From contig CAYOYL010000049.1 of assembly GCA_964408175.1 (NCBI GenBank), positions 1 through 18,871 on the forward strand: DNA of 18,871 bases. The letters run 5' to 3'. Shown here piece after piece: positions 6,823 through 14,339 of this stretch (position 1 is the stretch's first letter; each line of letters opens with the position of its first letter). A program made the position numbers and the translations under genes. Below the pieces are notes generated by a model. The model searched no databases. It was not told where the DNA came from and saw only the letters and a program-made list of their open reading frames with translations. This DNA is from JAFGKM01 sp964408175. Its GTDB lineage: Bacteria; Ratteibacteria; UBA8468; B48-G9; JAFGKM01.

Positions 6823-7908
6823 CTATTGAATATCTTTTATTCTGCGGATTATTGCCTCGCCCATTTCTCTGGTTCCTACAAAATTGGTGTCACCAGGGTC
6901 CCTGAAGTCATAGGTTACGTACCTGCCCTCTTTTATCACATCTGCCAGAGCCTGTTCAATTAACGCTGCCTTTTCGGGCTCCCCTATATAATCAAGCATC
7001 ATAACACCGGCAAGCAGTAATGCCGACGGATTTACCCTGTTTAAGCCTTTATATTTTGGGGCACTACCATGCGTTGCTTCAAATACTGCTATCTCTTCAC
7101 CTATATTTGCTCCCGGAGAAAGCCCCAACCCTCCGACTAAACCGGCACACAGGTCAGAAAGTATATCCCCGTAAAGATTTGGACATACAATGGTATCGTA
7201 AATCTCAGGCTTCTGAACCAGCTGCATGGCCATGTTGTCAACAATTCTGTCCTCAAATTCAATATCAGAATACTCTCCGGCAATCTTTCTTGACACATTG
7301 AGGAAAAGTCCATCGGTAAACTTCATAATATTTGCCTTGTGTACAGCGGTAATCTTCTTTCTTTTGTTTTTCTTGGCATACTCAAAAGCAAATCTTACTA
7401 TCCTTTCAGAGTTTAAAACAGATATTGGTTTTATACTGATTCCCGAATCTTGCCTTATCTCTTTACCGGTTGTTTTTTCTATAAAATGTATTATTTCTTC
7501 CGTCTCTTTTTTACCCTGTTCAAATTCTATACCCGCATACAGGTCTTCCATATTTTCCCTTATCAGTATCAGGTTCAACCCTGGATATTTGCTTCTAACC
7601 CCTTCGTAAAACTTAAATGGACGCAGACAGACATAAAGGTTAAAGTTCTGCCTTATATAGACATTCACGCTTCTGAAGCCACTGCCTACAGGGGTGGTAA
7701 TAGGTGCCTTCAGGCAAACCTTGTTTTTTTCAATAGACCTTAACATGCTGTCAGGAGTTGGGGTCCCATATTCTTCCACAGCAGATTCACCTGCCTCCTG
7801 AATATCCCAATCTATATCAACACCCGCTGCTTTTATGCAACTTCTCACCACCTCTGTTATTTCCGGACCTACCCCGTCACCGGGTATCAGGGTTATTCTG
7901 TAGTCCAT
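6823..7908 (-). CDS. icd: Isocitrate dehydrogenase of the isocitrate/isopropylmalate dehydrogenase family
   Basis: This 361-residue beta-decarboxylating dehydrogenase has the isocitrate-specific phosphate/substrate segment S80-V-N-V-x-x-R86 (GFRSVNVYIRQ), R96, R117-E-N-M-E-D-L-Y124 (RENMEDLYAGIE), K191 (HKANIMKFTDG) and metal-binding D248 and D252 (YGDILSD). IPMDH would instead show an LRxxxxLFANLRP segment and DKANVLE. The cofactor region GSAPKYKGLNRVNP (K285, Y286, V292) and Y333 match the NADP-preferring E. coli pattern rather than the Asp-Ile of NAD enzymes. The length is nearer the short NAD-IDH type. The SD TAGGAG overlaps the leuD stop codon, so translation is probably coupled. The leuD neighbour keeps isopropylmalate or homoisocitrate activity possible. 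Confidence 0.8.
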   Translation of the reverse strand: MDYRITLIPGDGVGPEITEVVRSCIKAAGVDIDWDIQEAGESAVEEYGTPTPDSMLRSIEKNKVCLKAPITTPVGSGFRSVNVYIRQNFNLYVCLRPFKFYEGVRSKYPGLNLILIRENMEDLYAGIEFEQGKKETEEIIHFIEKTTGKEIRQDSGISIKPISVLNSERIVRFAFEYAKKNKRKKITAVHKANIMKFTDGLFLNVSRKIAGEYSDIEFEDRIVDNMAMQLVQKPEIYDTIVCPNLYGDILSDLCAGLVGGLGLSPGANIGEEIAVFEATHGSAPKYKGLNRVNPSALLLAGVMMLDYIGEPEKAALIEQALADVIKEGRYVTYDFRDPGDTNFVGTREMGEAIIRRIKDIQ

Positions 7909-7916
7909 TACTGCTC

Positions 7917-8414
7917 CTATAGTTTAAACTCCTTGTTCTTTTTTATGTAGTTCACAACTCCGCCTGTTTTGATTATTTCTAACATAAATCCTGGAAGAAC
8001 CGATGATTTTATATCACTCTTCTTGGTGATATCCTTTACCTTACCATTCTCAACATCTATCTCCAGATTATCTCCAGTTTCAATATTGTCTGTATCCGCC
8101 TCTATAAGAATCAGTCCTACATTAATTGCATTTCTGAAGAAGATTCTCGCAAAACTTTTTGCTATTACCGCTGATATTCCCGCATGTTTTATAACAAGAG
8201 GAGCCTGTTCCCTGCTTGAACCGCAACCAAAGTTCTTACCTCCCACGATAAAATCACCCTCTCTTATCCTCTTGTAAAAGTTAGGGTCTATATCTTCCAT
8301 CAGATGCGTTGCCAGTTCTTTCATATCCAGAGTTTTAAACTTGTACTTACCTGAAATAATATAATCAGTGTTTATGTCATCCCCGAACTTATGTGCATTG
8401 CCTTTTAATATCAT
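7917..8414 (-). CDS. leuD: 3-isopropylmalate dehydratase small subunit (LeuD/HacB type)
   Basis: This 165-residue protein is the swivelling small domain of aconitase-superfamily dehydratases. It shows the family start (GNAHKFGDDINTDYIISGKY), the loop that contributes to substrate choice (KYKFKTLDMKELATH, 23-37), and the active-site motif GCGSSREQAPLVIKHAG followed by AKSFARIFFRNAINVGL. The short length fits the archaeal/clostridial LeuD group, which also includes homoaconitase small subunits. It needs a large subunit (LeuC) with the 4Fe-4S cluster, which is not in the window. The loop lacks the usual YLR sequence, so the substrate cannot be fixed. It is the first gene of the run after a promoter candidate, with SD AGGAG, and lies 8 bp before the dehydrogenase gene. 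Confidence 0.87.
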   Translation of the reverse strand: MILKGNAHKFGDDINTDYIISGKYKFKTLDMKELATHLMEDIDPNFYKRIREGDFIVGGKNFGCGSSREQAPLVIKHAGISAVIAKSFARIFFRNAINVGLILIEADTDNIETGDNLEIDVENGKVKDITKKSDIKSSVLPGFMLEIIKTGGVVNYIKKNKEFKL

Positions 8415-8447
8415 TTCTCACTCCTATCATAATTCCACAGCCTGTTA

Positions 8448-8475
8448 ATTTTACCACAGATTTCCACACAGGCAA
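8448..8475 (-). promoter_or_regulatory. Promoter candidate for the leuD-idh-purA-ilvBNC run
   Basis: On the minus strand TTGCCT (8470-8475) is followed after 16 bp by TAAAAT (8448-8453), 34 bp before the leuD ATG. Three TGTGG words lie in and just after it, and a near-palindrome ACAGGCTGT sits just downstream (8437-8445). Confidence 0.45.
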
Positions 8476-8507
8476 ATTTCCAAACGCCATATAATTCTTA
8501 TTTTCCG

Positions 8508-8531
8508 GGTAGGGGCCAAGTGGAACCTACC
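8508..8531 (-). terminator. Hairpin at the end of the DUF1854 gene
   Basis: GGTAGG and CCTACC (8508-8513 and 8526-8531) form a 6-bp stem with a 12-nt loop overlapping the TAG stop codon. It is followed on the minus strand by an A-rich, not T-rich, stretch, so it is only a weak terminator candidate. Its position between two transcription units supports the idea. Confidence 0.3.
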
Positions 8532-9057
8532 AGTAGACATAGCGGGTAAACAAGTCATGGTCAATACGGGACAATTTTTCTACATCTGGTATTATGTAAC
8601 GGTCGTCAAAAATATCCAGCAAAATCTTTCCAGATTCCCCAAAATCAAGGGTTCTGTGCGATGCCCATCTCATATAAAATGTCTTGGGGCCCTTGTCTGT
8701 TTCAACTTCAAAATACAGAGTCCCAAACTCTAATTTTATGCTGTAGATTTCCAGTATGGTATAAGCGAAATAATGTTTTTTCATAACATCCAGTATAATC
8801 TCCCTCACCTCTTCAGGGAAAGCACCAAGACTTTCTATAACTCCTATCTCCTGAATTTTTTCATTTTCATCATAATAGAACAGGAAAATGTATTTATCAG
8901 GGCAGGAGATTGGAAAACCTCTGATAGCATAAACACCACGGTATAACGAACCCTTCATATCCATCAGATGCATAAGGTTGAACGTACCCCTGAAAATTTT
9001 TATCTCTTCAGGTTTTAAAAACCGCACATCCAACTGCTTTACGTTGTTATCTCCCAT
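8527..9057 (-). CDS. DUF1854 family protein, partner of the adjacent ABC transporter
   Basis: This 176-residue soluble protein has no signal peptide or membrane segment. I recognise DUF1854 features: the N-terminal VRFLKPEEIKIFRG, the central tyrosine-rich SLYRGVYAIRGFPISCPDKYIFL, EIGVIESLGAFPEEVREIILDVMKKHYF, and the C-terminal DDRYIIPDVEKLSRIDHDLFTRYV. Its start codon is 5 bp after the stop of the ABC transporter gene. The DUF1854/ABC pair is known next to cyanophycin genes in other bacteria and is named for that association. The biochemical role is unknown. No cyanophycin synthetase or cyanophycinase is in this window, so the cyanophycin link cannot be assumed here. It may act as a cytosolic accessory or regulatory factor of the transporter. 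Confidence 0.8.
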   Translation of the reverse strand: MGDNNVKQLDVRFLKPEEIKIFRGTFNLMHLMDMKGSLYRGVYAIRGFPISCPDKYIFLFYYDENEKIQEIGVIESLGAFPEEVREIILDVMKKHYFAYTILEIYSIKLEFGTLYFEVETDKGPKTFYMRWASHRTLDFGESGKILLDIFDDRYIIPDVEKLSRIDHDLFTRYVYW

Positions 9058-9062
9058 TATTT

Positions 9063-11264
9063 TTATTCTCCTGATTCATCAATAGATGACAGTTTTGTCT
9101 GTATCTCCACAAGTTTAAAATATGTCCCTTTTTTCTCCATAAGTTCGTTATGACTACCGTATTCTACTATTCTGCCTCCATCAACCACATATATACGGTC
9201 TGCCCCCTTCAGGGTGGAAAGGCGGTGTGCAATAGCTATCGTGGTACGCCCCTTTGACAGTATAGCAAGCGCATCCTGTATCTTCATTTCAGATTCGGTG
9301 TCTACGGAAGATGTTGCCTCGTCCAGTATCAAAACACGAGGATTGCATAAAAGGGCCCTTGCTATACCTATTCTTTGCCTCTCTCCACCGGAAAGCCCTG
9401 AACCTCTCTCCCCAAGAAGAAAGTCATATCCTGTGGACATCTGCATTATAAAATCGTGAGCGTTGGCAGCCTTTGCCGCCGCAATTATTTCAGTATAGGT
9501 TGCAGATGGATTCCCATAGGATATGTTCTCTGCTATAGTTCCGCGGAAAAGAAAAGGCTCCTGCAGGACAAGTCCAACATTACGGTGGATATCATCTCCT
9601 GCTATATTACGTATATCGTAACCATCAAGTATTACAACACCCTGCTGGGGGTCATAAAACCTGCACACCAGGTTTATAATTGTGGTTTTCCCACTTCCGC
9701 TTTTTCCCACTATACCTATCATCTGCCCCGCTTCAATCTTAAAACTTATATTCTTCAGAACGGGGAAGTACGGCTCATACCCAAAGGTTACATTTTTAAA
9801 CTCAATGTTACCTGAAATTTTTTCAAGATGTACCGGCTGCTTAGGAACTTTCAACGTAGGTTCTGTATCCAGAATCTCAAATATTCGGTAGGTTGCTGTT
9901 GTAAATCCACTGAACCAGTTTGAAAGTAGGGTTATACTTGAAAGAGGTGCATAGAACATACCTATGTAACTTAAAAAAGCCATTAACTCACCGAGGGTTA
10001 AAAGTTCTGCAAGCACTCTCTTTCCACCAGCATACCATACAATCAGACCACCGAGACTGAACAAAAAAGCCATCAGTGGGTTAAATGCTGACACGCTCAA
10101 ATTAACCCCGCGATTAGTATCTCTCAAATCAGTAGAGCGTTTTTCAAACCTCTGAATTTCTCTATCTTCCTGGGCAAAAGCACGCACCAGACGTATCCCT
10201 GAAAGGACGCTATTCAGAAAGGTTGACATCTTGGATTGACTGTCCCATAGTTTGTAATACCGCGGATAAATTCTATGCCAGAAAAACCATGTTCCAAAGA
10301 TTACAAAAGGAATTGGTATCAATACATATAGTGCAAGCACAGCATTTATGGTAAAAAGCATAATACCTATACCTGCAAATAGCAGGATATTGATAAGAAA
10401 ACCATGCCCTATTTGTGAAACAAAACCGTGCAGCATTTCAACGTCTGAAGAAAATCTTGTCATTAACATCCCTACAGAATTTTTATCGTAATAGTCTATT
10501 GACAATTCCTGAAGTTTCTTGAACATACTGTTTCTCAGCGAAAACGTTATAAGTGTACCTACGGAAGTTGAAAGCGTACCTATAACCATATTCAGTTGTG
10601 CTCGTAACAGTTCCGTTCCTATCAGCGCAAGAACCAGCCACCTGAGCCATTCCACATGCTGTTTGGTGGTTAAAACGTCATCTACAAGAACCTTGACGAG
10701 TTGCGGCGGAATAAGACTTAATCCCACAGCCAGTGCGGTAACGACAAATATCGCAATCATCCAGTGAATATAAGGAACTATTAATGAGAAAAGCCTTGTG
10801 ATGATAGCTCCTTCCTTTGCACACCTCGGACAGGAAGACCATTCAGAACGCAGAGGCTTACCGCAGATTTTACACAATAAAGGATGGGGTTCCTGCAGAA
10901 CCTTATTGTCTACTGGCATGCCCTTCCGTAAATTTTCTATCTGGGTAGACATTCTTTCAAAACGGTAACGTAAGGCATTGGTAAACCTGGCAACATCCAC
11001 ATAGACACCCTCAACCTTCGCCTGGAGAAAAGCGCTTCCTACAGTGCAGTAAACCCTTACCGTTTCAATCTTAGATATATCCAGAACGATGGCCGCTCCT
11101 TCTCCTTTTTCAGAGATAGAGATAAGTTTATCTGGCGAAGCCATCACCCAGAAGACCGAGGGCTTGCCTTGTATATCAAGGTCTGCAGACGCCGTCAGTT
11201 TGATATCTTTTATGTCTATCCCGAGTTTACTCAAACCAGAAATCAAGGTTTCCGGAGTTTCCAT
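9063..11264 (-). CDS. ABC exporter (fused TMD-NBD) with N-terminal domain and zinc ribbon
   Basis: This 733-residue protein has three parts. Residues 1-120 are a soluble beta-rich domain (SPDKLISISEKGEG; VRVYCTVGSAFLQAKVEGVYVDVARF). Residues 131-148 are a zinc ribbon with C131-x2-C134 and C145-x2-C148. From about 155 it is a type IV exporter: about six membrane segments (160-440), then an NBD with Walker A G520-KSGSGKT527, signature LSGGE 624-628, Walker B VLILDE 644-649 and H680. Both TMD and NBD are in one chain, so it probably works as a homodimer in the inner membrane. This N-terminal layout matches the ABC transporter family paired with DUF1854 proteins. The substrate is unknown. The start ATG has an SD (AGGA) 5 bp upstream, and a 20-codon upstream ORF ends 2 nt before it. 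Confidence 0.9.
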   Translation of the reverse strand: METPETLISGLSKLGIDIKDIKLTASADLDIQGKPSVFWVMASPDKLISISEKGEGAAIVLDISKIETVRVYCTVGSAFLQAKVEGVYVDVARFTNALRYRFERMSTQIENLRKGMPVDNKVLQEPHPLLCKICGKPLRSEWSSCPRCAKEGAIITRLFSLIVPYIHWMIAIFVVTALAVGLSLIPPQLVKVLVDDVLTTKQHVEWLRWLVLALIGTELLRAQLNMVIGTLSTSVGTLITFSLRNSMFKKLQELSIDYYDKNSVGMLMTRFSSDVEMLHGFVSQIGHGFLINILLFAGIGIMLFTINAVLALYVLIPIPFVIFGTWFFWHRIYPRYYKLWDSQSKMSTFLNSVLSGIRLVRAFAQEDREIQRFEKRSTDLRDTNRGVNLSVSAFNPLMAFLFSLGGLIVWYAGGKRVLAELLTLGELMAFLSYIGMFYAPLSSITLLSNWFSGFTTATYRIFEILDTEPTLKVPKQPVHLEKISGNIEFKNVTFGYEPYFPVLKNISFKIEAGQMIGIVGKSGSGKTTIINLVCRFYDPQQGVVILDGYDIRNIAGDDIHRNVGLVLQEPFLFRGTIAENISYGNPSATYTEIIAAAKAANAHDFIMQMSTGYDFLLGERGSGLSGGERQRIGIARALLCNPRVLILDEATSSVDTESEMKIQDALAILSKGRTTIAIAHRLSTLKGADRIYVVDGGRIVEYGSHNELMEKKGTYFKLVEIQTKLSSIDESGE

Positions 11265-11375
11265 ATTTATCCTGAATCTCTCTTGAAGATATTAAATGTT
11301 TTAACGCAATTTACCTTTTCCACGTTCATTAAGTGGTTTTTTTGTTTCTCCCCTTTATCCAGTGCAATCCAGTTT

Positions 11376-11403
11376 AATTTACACCAGTTTTAATTTTTGT
11401 CAA
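11376..11403 (-). promoter_or_regulatory. Promoter candidate for the ABC transporter/DUF1854 genes
   Basis: On the minus strand a perfect TTGACA (11398-11403) is followed after 16 bp by TAAATT (11376-11381), about 110 bp before the ABC start codon. It overlaps near-direct repeats with a CCAGTTT core. It is back to back with the atpB promoter. Confidence 0.45.
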
Positions 11404-11437
11404 CTATTTTTCTTTTCATACAGTGGCGAAATAAAAC

Positions 11438-11466
11438 TTGAAGAATCTTTTATGCAGGGATATAAT
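11438..11466 (+). promoter_or_regulatory. Near-consensus sigma70-type promoter for atpB, predicting a leaderless mRNA
   Basis: TTGAAG (11438-11443), a 17-bp spacer and a perfect TATAAT (11461-11466) lie just ahead of the atpB ATG at 11475. A start 6-9 nt after the -10 falls at 11472-11475, so the transcript would begin at or within a few bases of the start codon. No SD can then precede the first ATG. Confidence 0.65.
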
Positions 11467-11474
11467 TATACACT

Positions 11475-12884
11475 ATGGAAAACATGCTGCATACACTTAG
11501 AGAATACGAGAGTATAAAGAACATATCTGGCCCTTTAATACTGGTGGAGGGGGTTGAAGGAGTGGGTTACAACGAACTTGTGGAGATTGTAAATGATAAC
11601 AGTGAAAAACGTTTGGGGCGAATACTTGAAGTGCATCATGATAACGCTCTTATACAGGTATTTGAAGGTACATCAGGGCTTAGTGTTGCAAAAACCAAAA
11701 TAAGGTTTACGGGAAGAAATATAGAATTTGGGGTATCTCCGCAGATTCTCGGCCGGGTATTTACAGGATTGGGAAGAATAAGAGACAAAGGGCCTGAATT
11801 AATACCTGAGAAGCATCTCAACATAAACGGTTTCCCTATCAATCCTACACGAAGGGATTATCCTTCAGAATTTATCCAGACGGGCATTTCTGCCATAGAT
11901 GGTTTAAACAGCCTTGTACGTGGACAGAAACTGCCGATTTTTTCAGGAGCCGGCTTGCCCCATAACCTGCTTGTCACACAGATAGTAAAACAGGCAAAAA
12001 TACTTTCTGAAGATGAGGACACAAAATTCGCTGTGGTATTTGCCGCAATGGGTATCACCTTTGAGGAAGCAGAGTTCTTCCAAAAAGAATTTAGAGAGGC
12101 CGGAGCCACAGAAAGATGTGTAATATTTATAAACCTCGCGGATGAACCGGCAATAGAAAGAATAGCAACTCCGAGGGTTGCATTAACCACGGCAGAATAC
12201 CTCGCTTTTGAACTGGGGATGCATGTGCTGGTAATTCTCTCTGATATGACAAACTATGCAGAAGCATTAAGAGAGATATCCGCTGCACGAAACGAAATCC
12301 CCGGAAGGCGTGGTTACCCGTCATACCTCTATACTGACCTTTCAACAATCTATGAACGGGCAGGAAAAATAAAAGGGAGAAAAGGTTCGGTAACACAGAT
12401 TCCCATCCTAACAATGCCTGAAGATGATAAAACACATCCTATCCCTGACCTCACTGGTTATATAACAGAAGGGCAGATAATCTTTTCAAAGCAGTTGCAC
12501 CTTAAGGGTATATATCCACCTATTGACGTACTGACATCCCTGTCAAGACTCAGGGACAAGGGAATTGGTGCTGACAGTAAAACGGGAAAAGAGCTAACGA
12601 GAGAAGACCATTCATCAATCGCAAGCCAGCTGTTTGCCTCCTACGCGAGGGGAAAAGAAGCAGAGGAACTTGCAGTTGTACTTGGAGAAGCCTCCCTTAC
12701 TGAAAATGACATTGCACACCTGAAGTTTGCAAAACGTATGGAAAAAGAGTTTATCACACAGAAGTCTGATGAAGAAAGAAGGGTTAAACAAACACTTGAT
12801 ATAGGCTGGGACATACTTAAAGCACTACCCAAGGAAGAAGTAAAAAGGATACCACCGGAAATTATGGAAAAATACTGGAAATGA
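11475..12884 (+). CDS. atpB: V/A-type ATP synthase subunit B
   Basis: This 469-residue protein is the non-catalytic B subunit of the V/A-type rotary ATPase head. It has the B-subunit N-terminal barrel (ISGPLILVEGVEGVGYNELVEI; ALIQVFEGTSGL) and the mark EFIQTGISAIDGLNSLVRGQKLPIFSGAGLPHN (133-164). There SGAGLPHN replaces the GxxxxGKT P-loop found in A, followed by AAMGITFEEAEFF and PSYLYTDLSTIYERAGKIKGRKGSVTQIPILTMP. An in-frame TAA at 11463-11465 limits the start to 11475 or the ATG at 11484; both are compatible with the leaderless promoter. It overlaps atpD by ATGA. The subunits normally found upstream (A, F, C, E, K, I) are absent: a divergent ABC transporter gene lies there instead. Confidence 0.96.
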   Translation: MENMLHTLREYESIKNISGPLILVEGVEGVGYNELVEIVNDNSEKRLGRILEVHHDNALIQVFEGTSGLSVAKTKIRFTGRNIEFGVSPQILGRVFTGLGRIRDKGPELIPEKHLNINGFPINPTRRDYPSEFIQTGISAIDGLNSLVRGQKLPIFSGAGLPHNLLVTQIVKQAKILSEDEDTKFAVVFAAMGITFEEAEFFQKEFREAGATERCVIFINLADEPAIERIATPRVALTTAEYLAFELGMHVLVILSDMTNYAEALREISAARNEIPGRRGYPSYLYTDLSTIYERAGKIKGRKGSVTQIPILTMPEDDKTHPIPDLTGYITEGQIIFSKQLHLKGIYPPIDVLTSLSRLRDKGIGADSKTGKELTREDHSSIASQLFASYARGKEAEELAVVLGEASLTENDIAHLKFAKRMEKEFITQKSDEERRVKQTLDIGWDILKALPKEEVKRIPPEIMEKYWK

Positions 12885-13492
12885 AACTCAACGTCAACCC
12901 CACGCGAATGGAACTGCTCAAACTGCGCAGGAGCATAAAACTTGCCAAGCGAGGCCACAAACTTCTGAAAGATAAAGAAGAGCAATTACTGCTTGAGTTC
13001 AGAACTCTTGTGGATGAGATTAGAAAAAACAGGAGAATGATTGAAACGGAACTGACGGGATTTTACGTTGATGTTGCAAAGATGAAAGGCATTATGGATG
13101 AAGAAACATGGAAGGCTCTAATCGGAAGGAGAAAATTCAAAACGAAGTTCTCAGTAGAAACAAAAAGAGTTTTTAACATACCTGTATCTGAAATTGATTT
13201 TCATACAATACCTGAAAAACTTTCATCCGATTATCTGATGTCTCCTTATCACTACCACCTGCTCCAAAAAGCCAAAAAGATGCTTAAACACCTTATGAAA
13301 ATTTCTTTTCTGGAAAACAAACTGATAAGTTTTGCCTCAGAGATTGAAAGAACGAGAAGACGGGTAAATGCACTTGAATATGTCCTGATACCAAATCTTG
13401 AGGATACGATAAGATTCATCTCCTTTAAACTTAACGAAACAGAGAGAACTTCCATTGTTATGCTCAAGCACATACAATTGACCCGTCAGTAA
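12881..13492 (+). CDS. atpD: V/A-type ATP synthase subunit D
   Basis: This 203-residue protein is the central-shaft D subunit. The family start VNPTRMELLKLRRSIKLAKRGHKLLKDKEEQLL is intact, and long N- and C-terminal helices, predicted as an antiparallel coiled coil, flank a short middle part. The C-terminal RTRRRVNALEYVLIPNLEDTIRFI is characteristic. In the complex D rotates inside the A3B3 head. Its ATG overlaps the atpB TGA, so translation is coupled. No F, I or K gene follows: the next gene is convergent, 32 bp away. The symbol follows V-type naming and differs from the F-type atpD. Confidence 0.95.
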   Translation: MKLNVNPTRMELLKLRRSIKLAKRGHKLLKDKEEQLLLEFRTLVDEIRKNRRMIETELTGFYVDVAKMKGIMDEETWKALIGRRKFKTKFSVETKRVFNIPVSEIDFHTIPEKLSSDYLMSPYHYHLLQKAKKMLKHLMKISFLENKLISFASEIERTRRRVNALEYVLIPNLEDTIRFISFKLNETERTSIVMLKHIQLTRQ

Positions 13493-13504
13493 CATTTCCA
13501 ACAG

Positions 13505-13513
13505 CCACAGGCT
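13505..13513 (+). other. CCACAGGCT word in the atpD/FAH convergent gap
   Basis: AGCC-ACA-GGCT forms a 4-bp micro-hairpin followed by TTTAAT in the 32-bp gap between convergent genes. It is too small to call a terminator. The same CACAGGCT word appears in two other gene-free gaps. Confidence 0.2.
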
Positions 13514-13524
13514 TTAATCTGCAT

Positions 13525-14328
13525 TCATTCCAGAATGGCACTATTTTTGAGGATACCAATACCCTCTATCTCTACCTCAACTATATCCCCTTCTCTCAAA
13601 AAAACCTGGGGGGTTCTTGCGTACCCGACACCTGAAGGAGTACCTGTCATAATCAGTGTGCCGGGTAAAAGGGTCATCTGTTTGGAAAGATATGCAACTA
13701 TCTCGCTGACCTTGAATATCATATCAGATGTATTTGAATCCTGCATAACAACCCCGTTTACTCTTGACTTTATGTTAAGATTATCAGGATTTATATCCGT
13801 AACTATATACGGTCCTATTGGAGCAAATGTATCAAAGGACTTTGCCCTTGCCCACTGCCTGTCAAGTTTCATCTGGCAGTCTCTGGCACTTACATCATTA
13901 CCGCAGGTATAGCCGAGTATATAGTCCTGTGCCTCCTCTTCAGAGATATTTTTCGCACGTCTACCAATAACCACAACCAGTTCAGCCTCATAGTCAACAA
14001 AATCCGGTGCCTCTTTAGGGAGAAGAATATTTTGCAGGTGACCTGTAATGGCAGTTGTTGACTTCAAAAATATAACCGGTGCAGATGGCATCTCCATCTT
14101 ACTTTCTCTGGCATGTTCTGAATAATTGAGACCCAGTGCAATAATGTTAGGTGTCTCAACCGGCGGTAAGAAGGTTTTTACCTCACTGACATGTTTTTTT
14201 ACACCTGTCTTTTCATAACTGCTGCCTGCAAGGGGTGAATTGTTGATAATGTATATTTCATCACCCTCAAGAATACCATAGTTTCCTCCATCTTCCAGTC
14301 CGTCCGCTTTTACCCTTACATATTTCAT
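13525..14328 (-). CDS. Fumarylacetoacetate hydrolase (FAH) family protein
   Basis: This 267-residue enzyme uses the ATG at 14328 (SD AAAGGA, 6-bp spacing, 11 bp after the upstream stop); longer frames overlap the neighbour. The fold shows GLNYSEHARE, FLKSTTAITGH, then the metal ligands E114 and E116 (DYEAELVVVIG) and D145 (CGNDVSARD), K163 in AKSFDTFAPIGP, and the late LLPGTLIMTGTPSGVG. Known relatives cleave C-C bonds or hydrate 2,4-diketo or 2-oxo-enoic acids, for example 2,4-diketo-3-deoxy-rhamnonate or -fuconate hydrolases. Its place after an oxidoreductase and a GH28 gene makes a deoxy-sugar-acid or uronate product the best guess. The exact substrate cannot be read from sequence. Confidence 0.88.
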   Translation of the reverse strand: MKYVRVKADGLEDGGNYGILEGDEIYIINNSPLAGSSYEKTGVKKHVSEVKTFLPPVETPNIIALGLNYSEHARESKMEMPSAPVIFLKSTTAITGHLQNILLPKEAPDFVDYEAELVVVIGRRAKNISEEEAQDYILGYTCGNDVSARDCQMKLDRQWARAKSFDTFAPIGPYIVTDINPDNLNIKSRVNGVVMQDSNTSDMIFKVSEIVAYLSKQMTLLPGTLIMTGTPSGVGYARTPQVFLREGDIVEVEIEGIGILKNSAILE

Positions 14329-14339
14329 CAAGTATCCTT

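Noticed and set aside
8431..8471. Cluster of DnaA-box-like TTTCCACA/TACCACA words
   Set aside because: Each differs from TTATCCACA by one or more bases, and there is no dnaA, dnaN or AT-rich unwinding region nearby, so this is not an origin.
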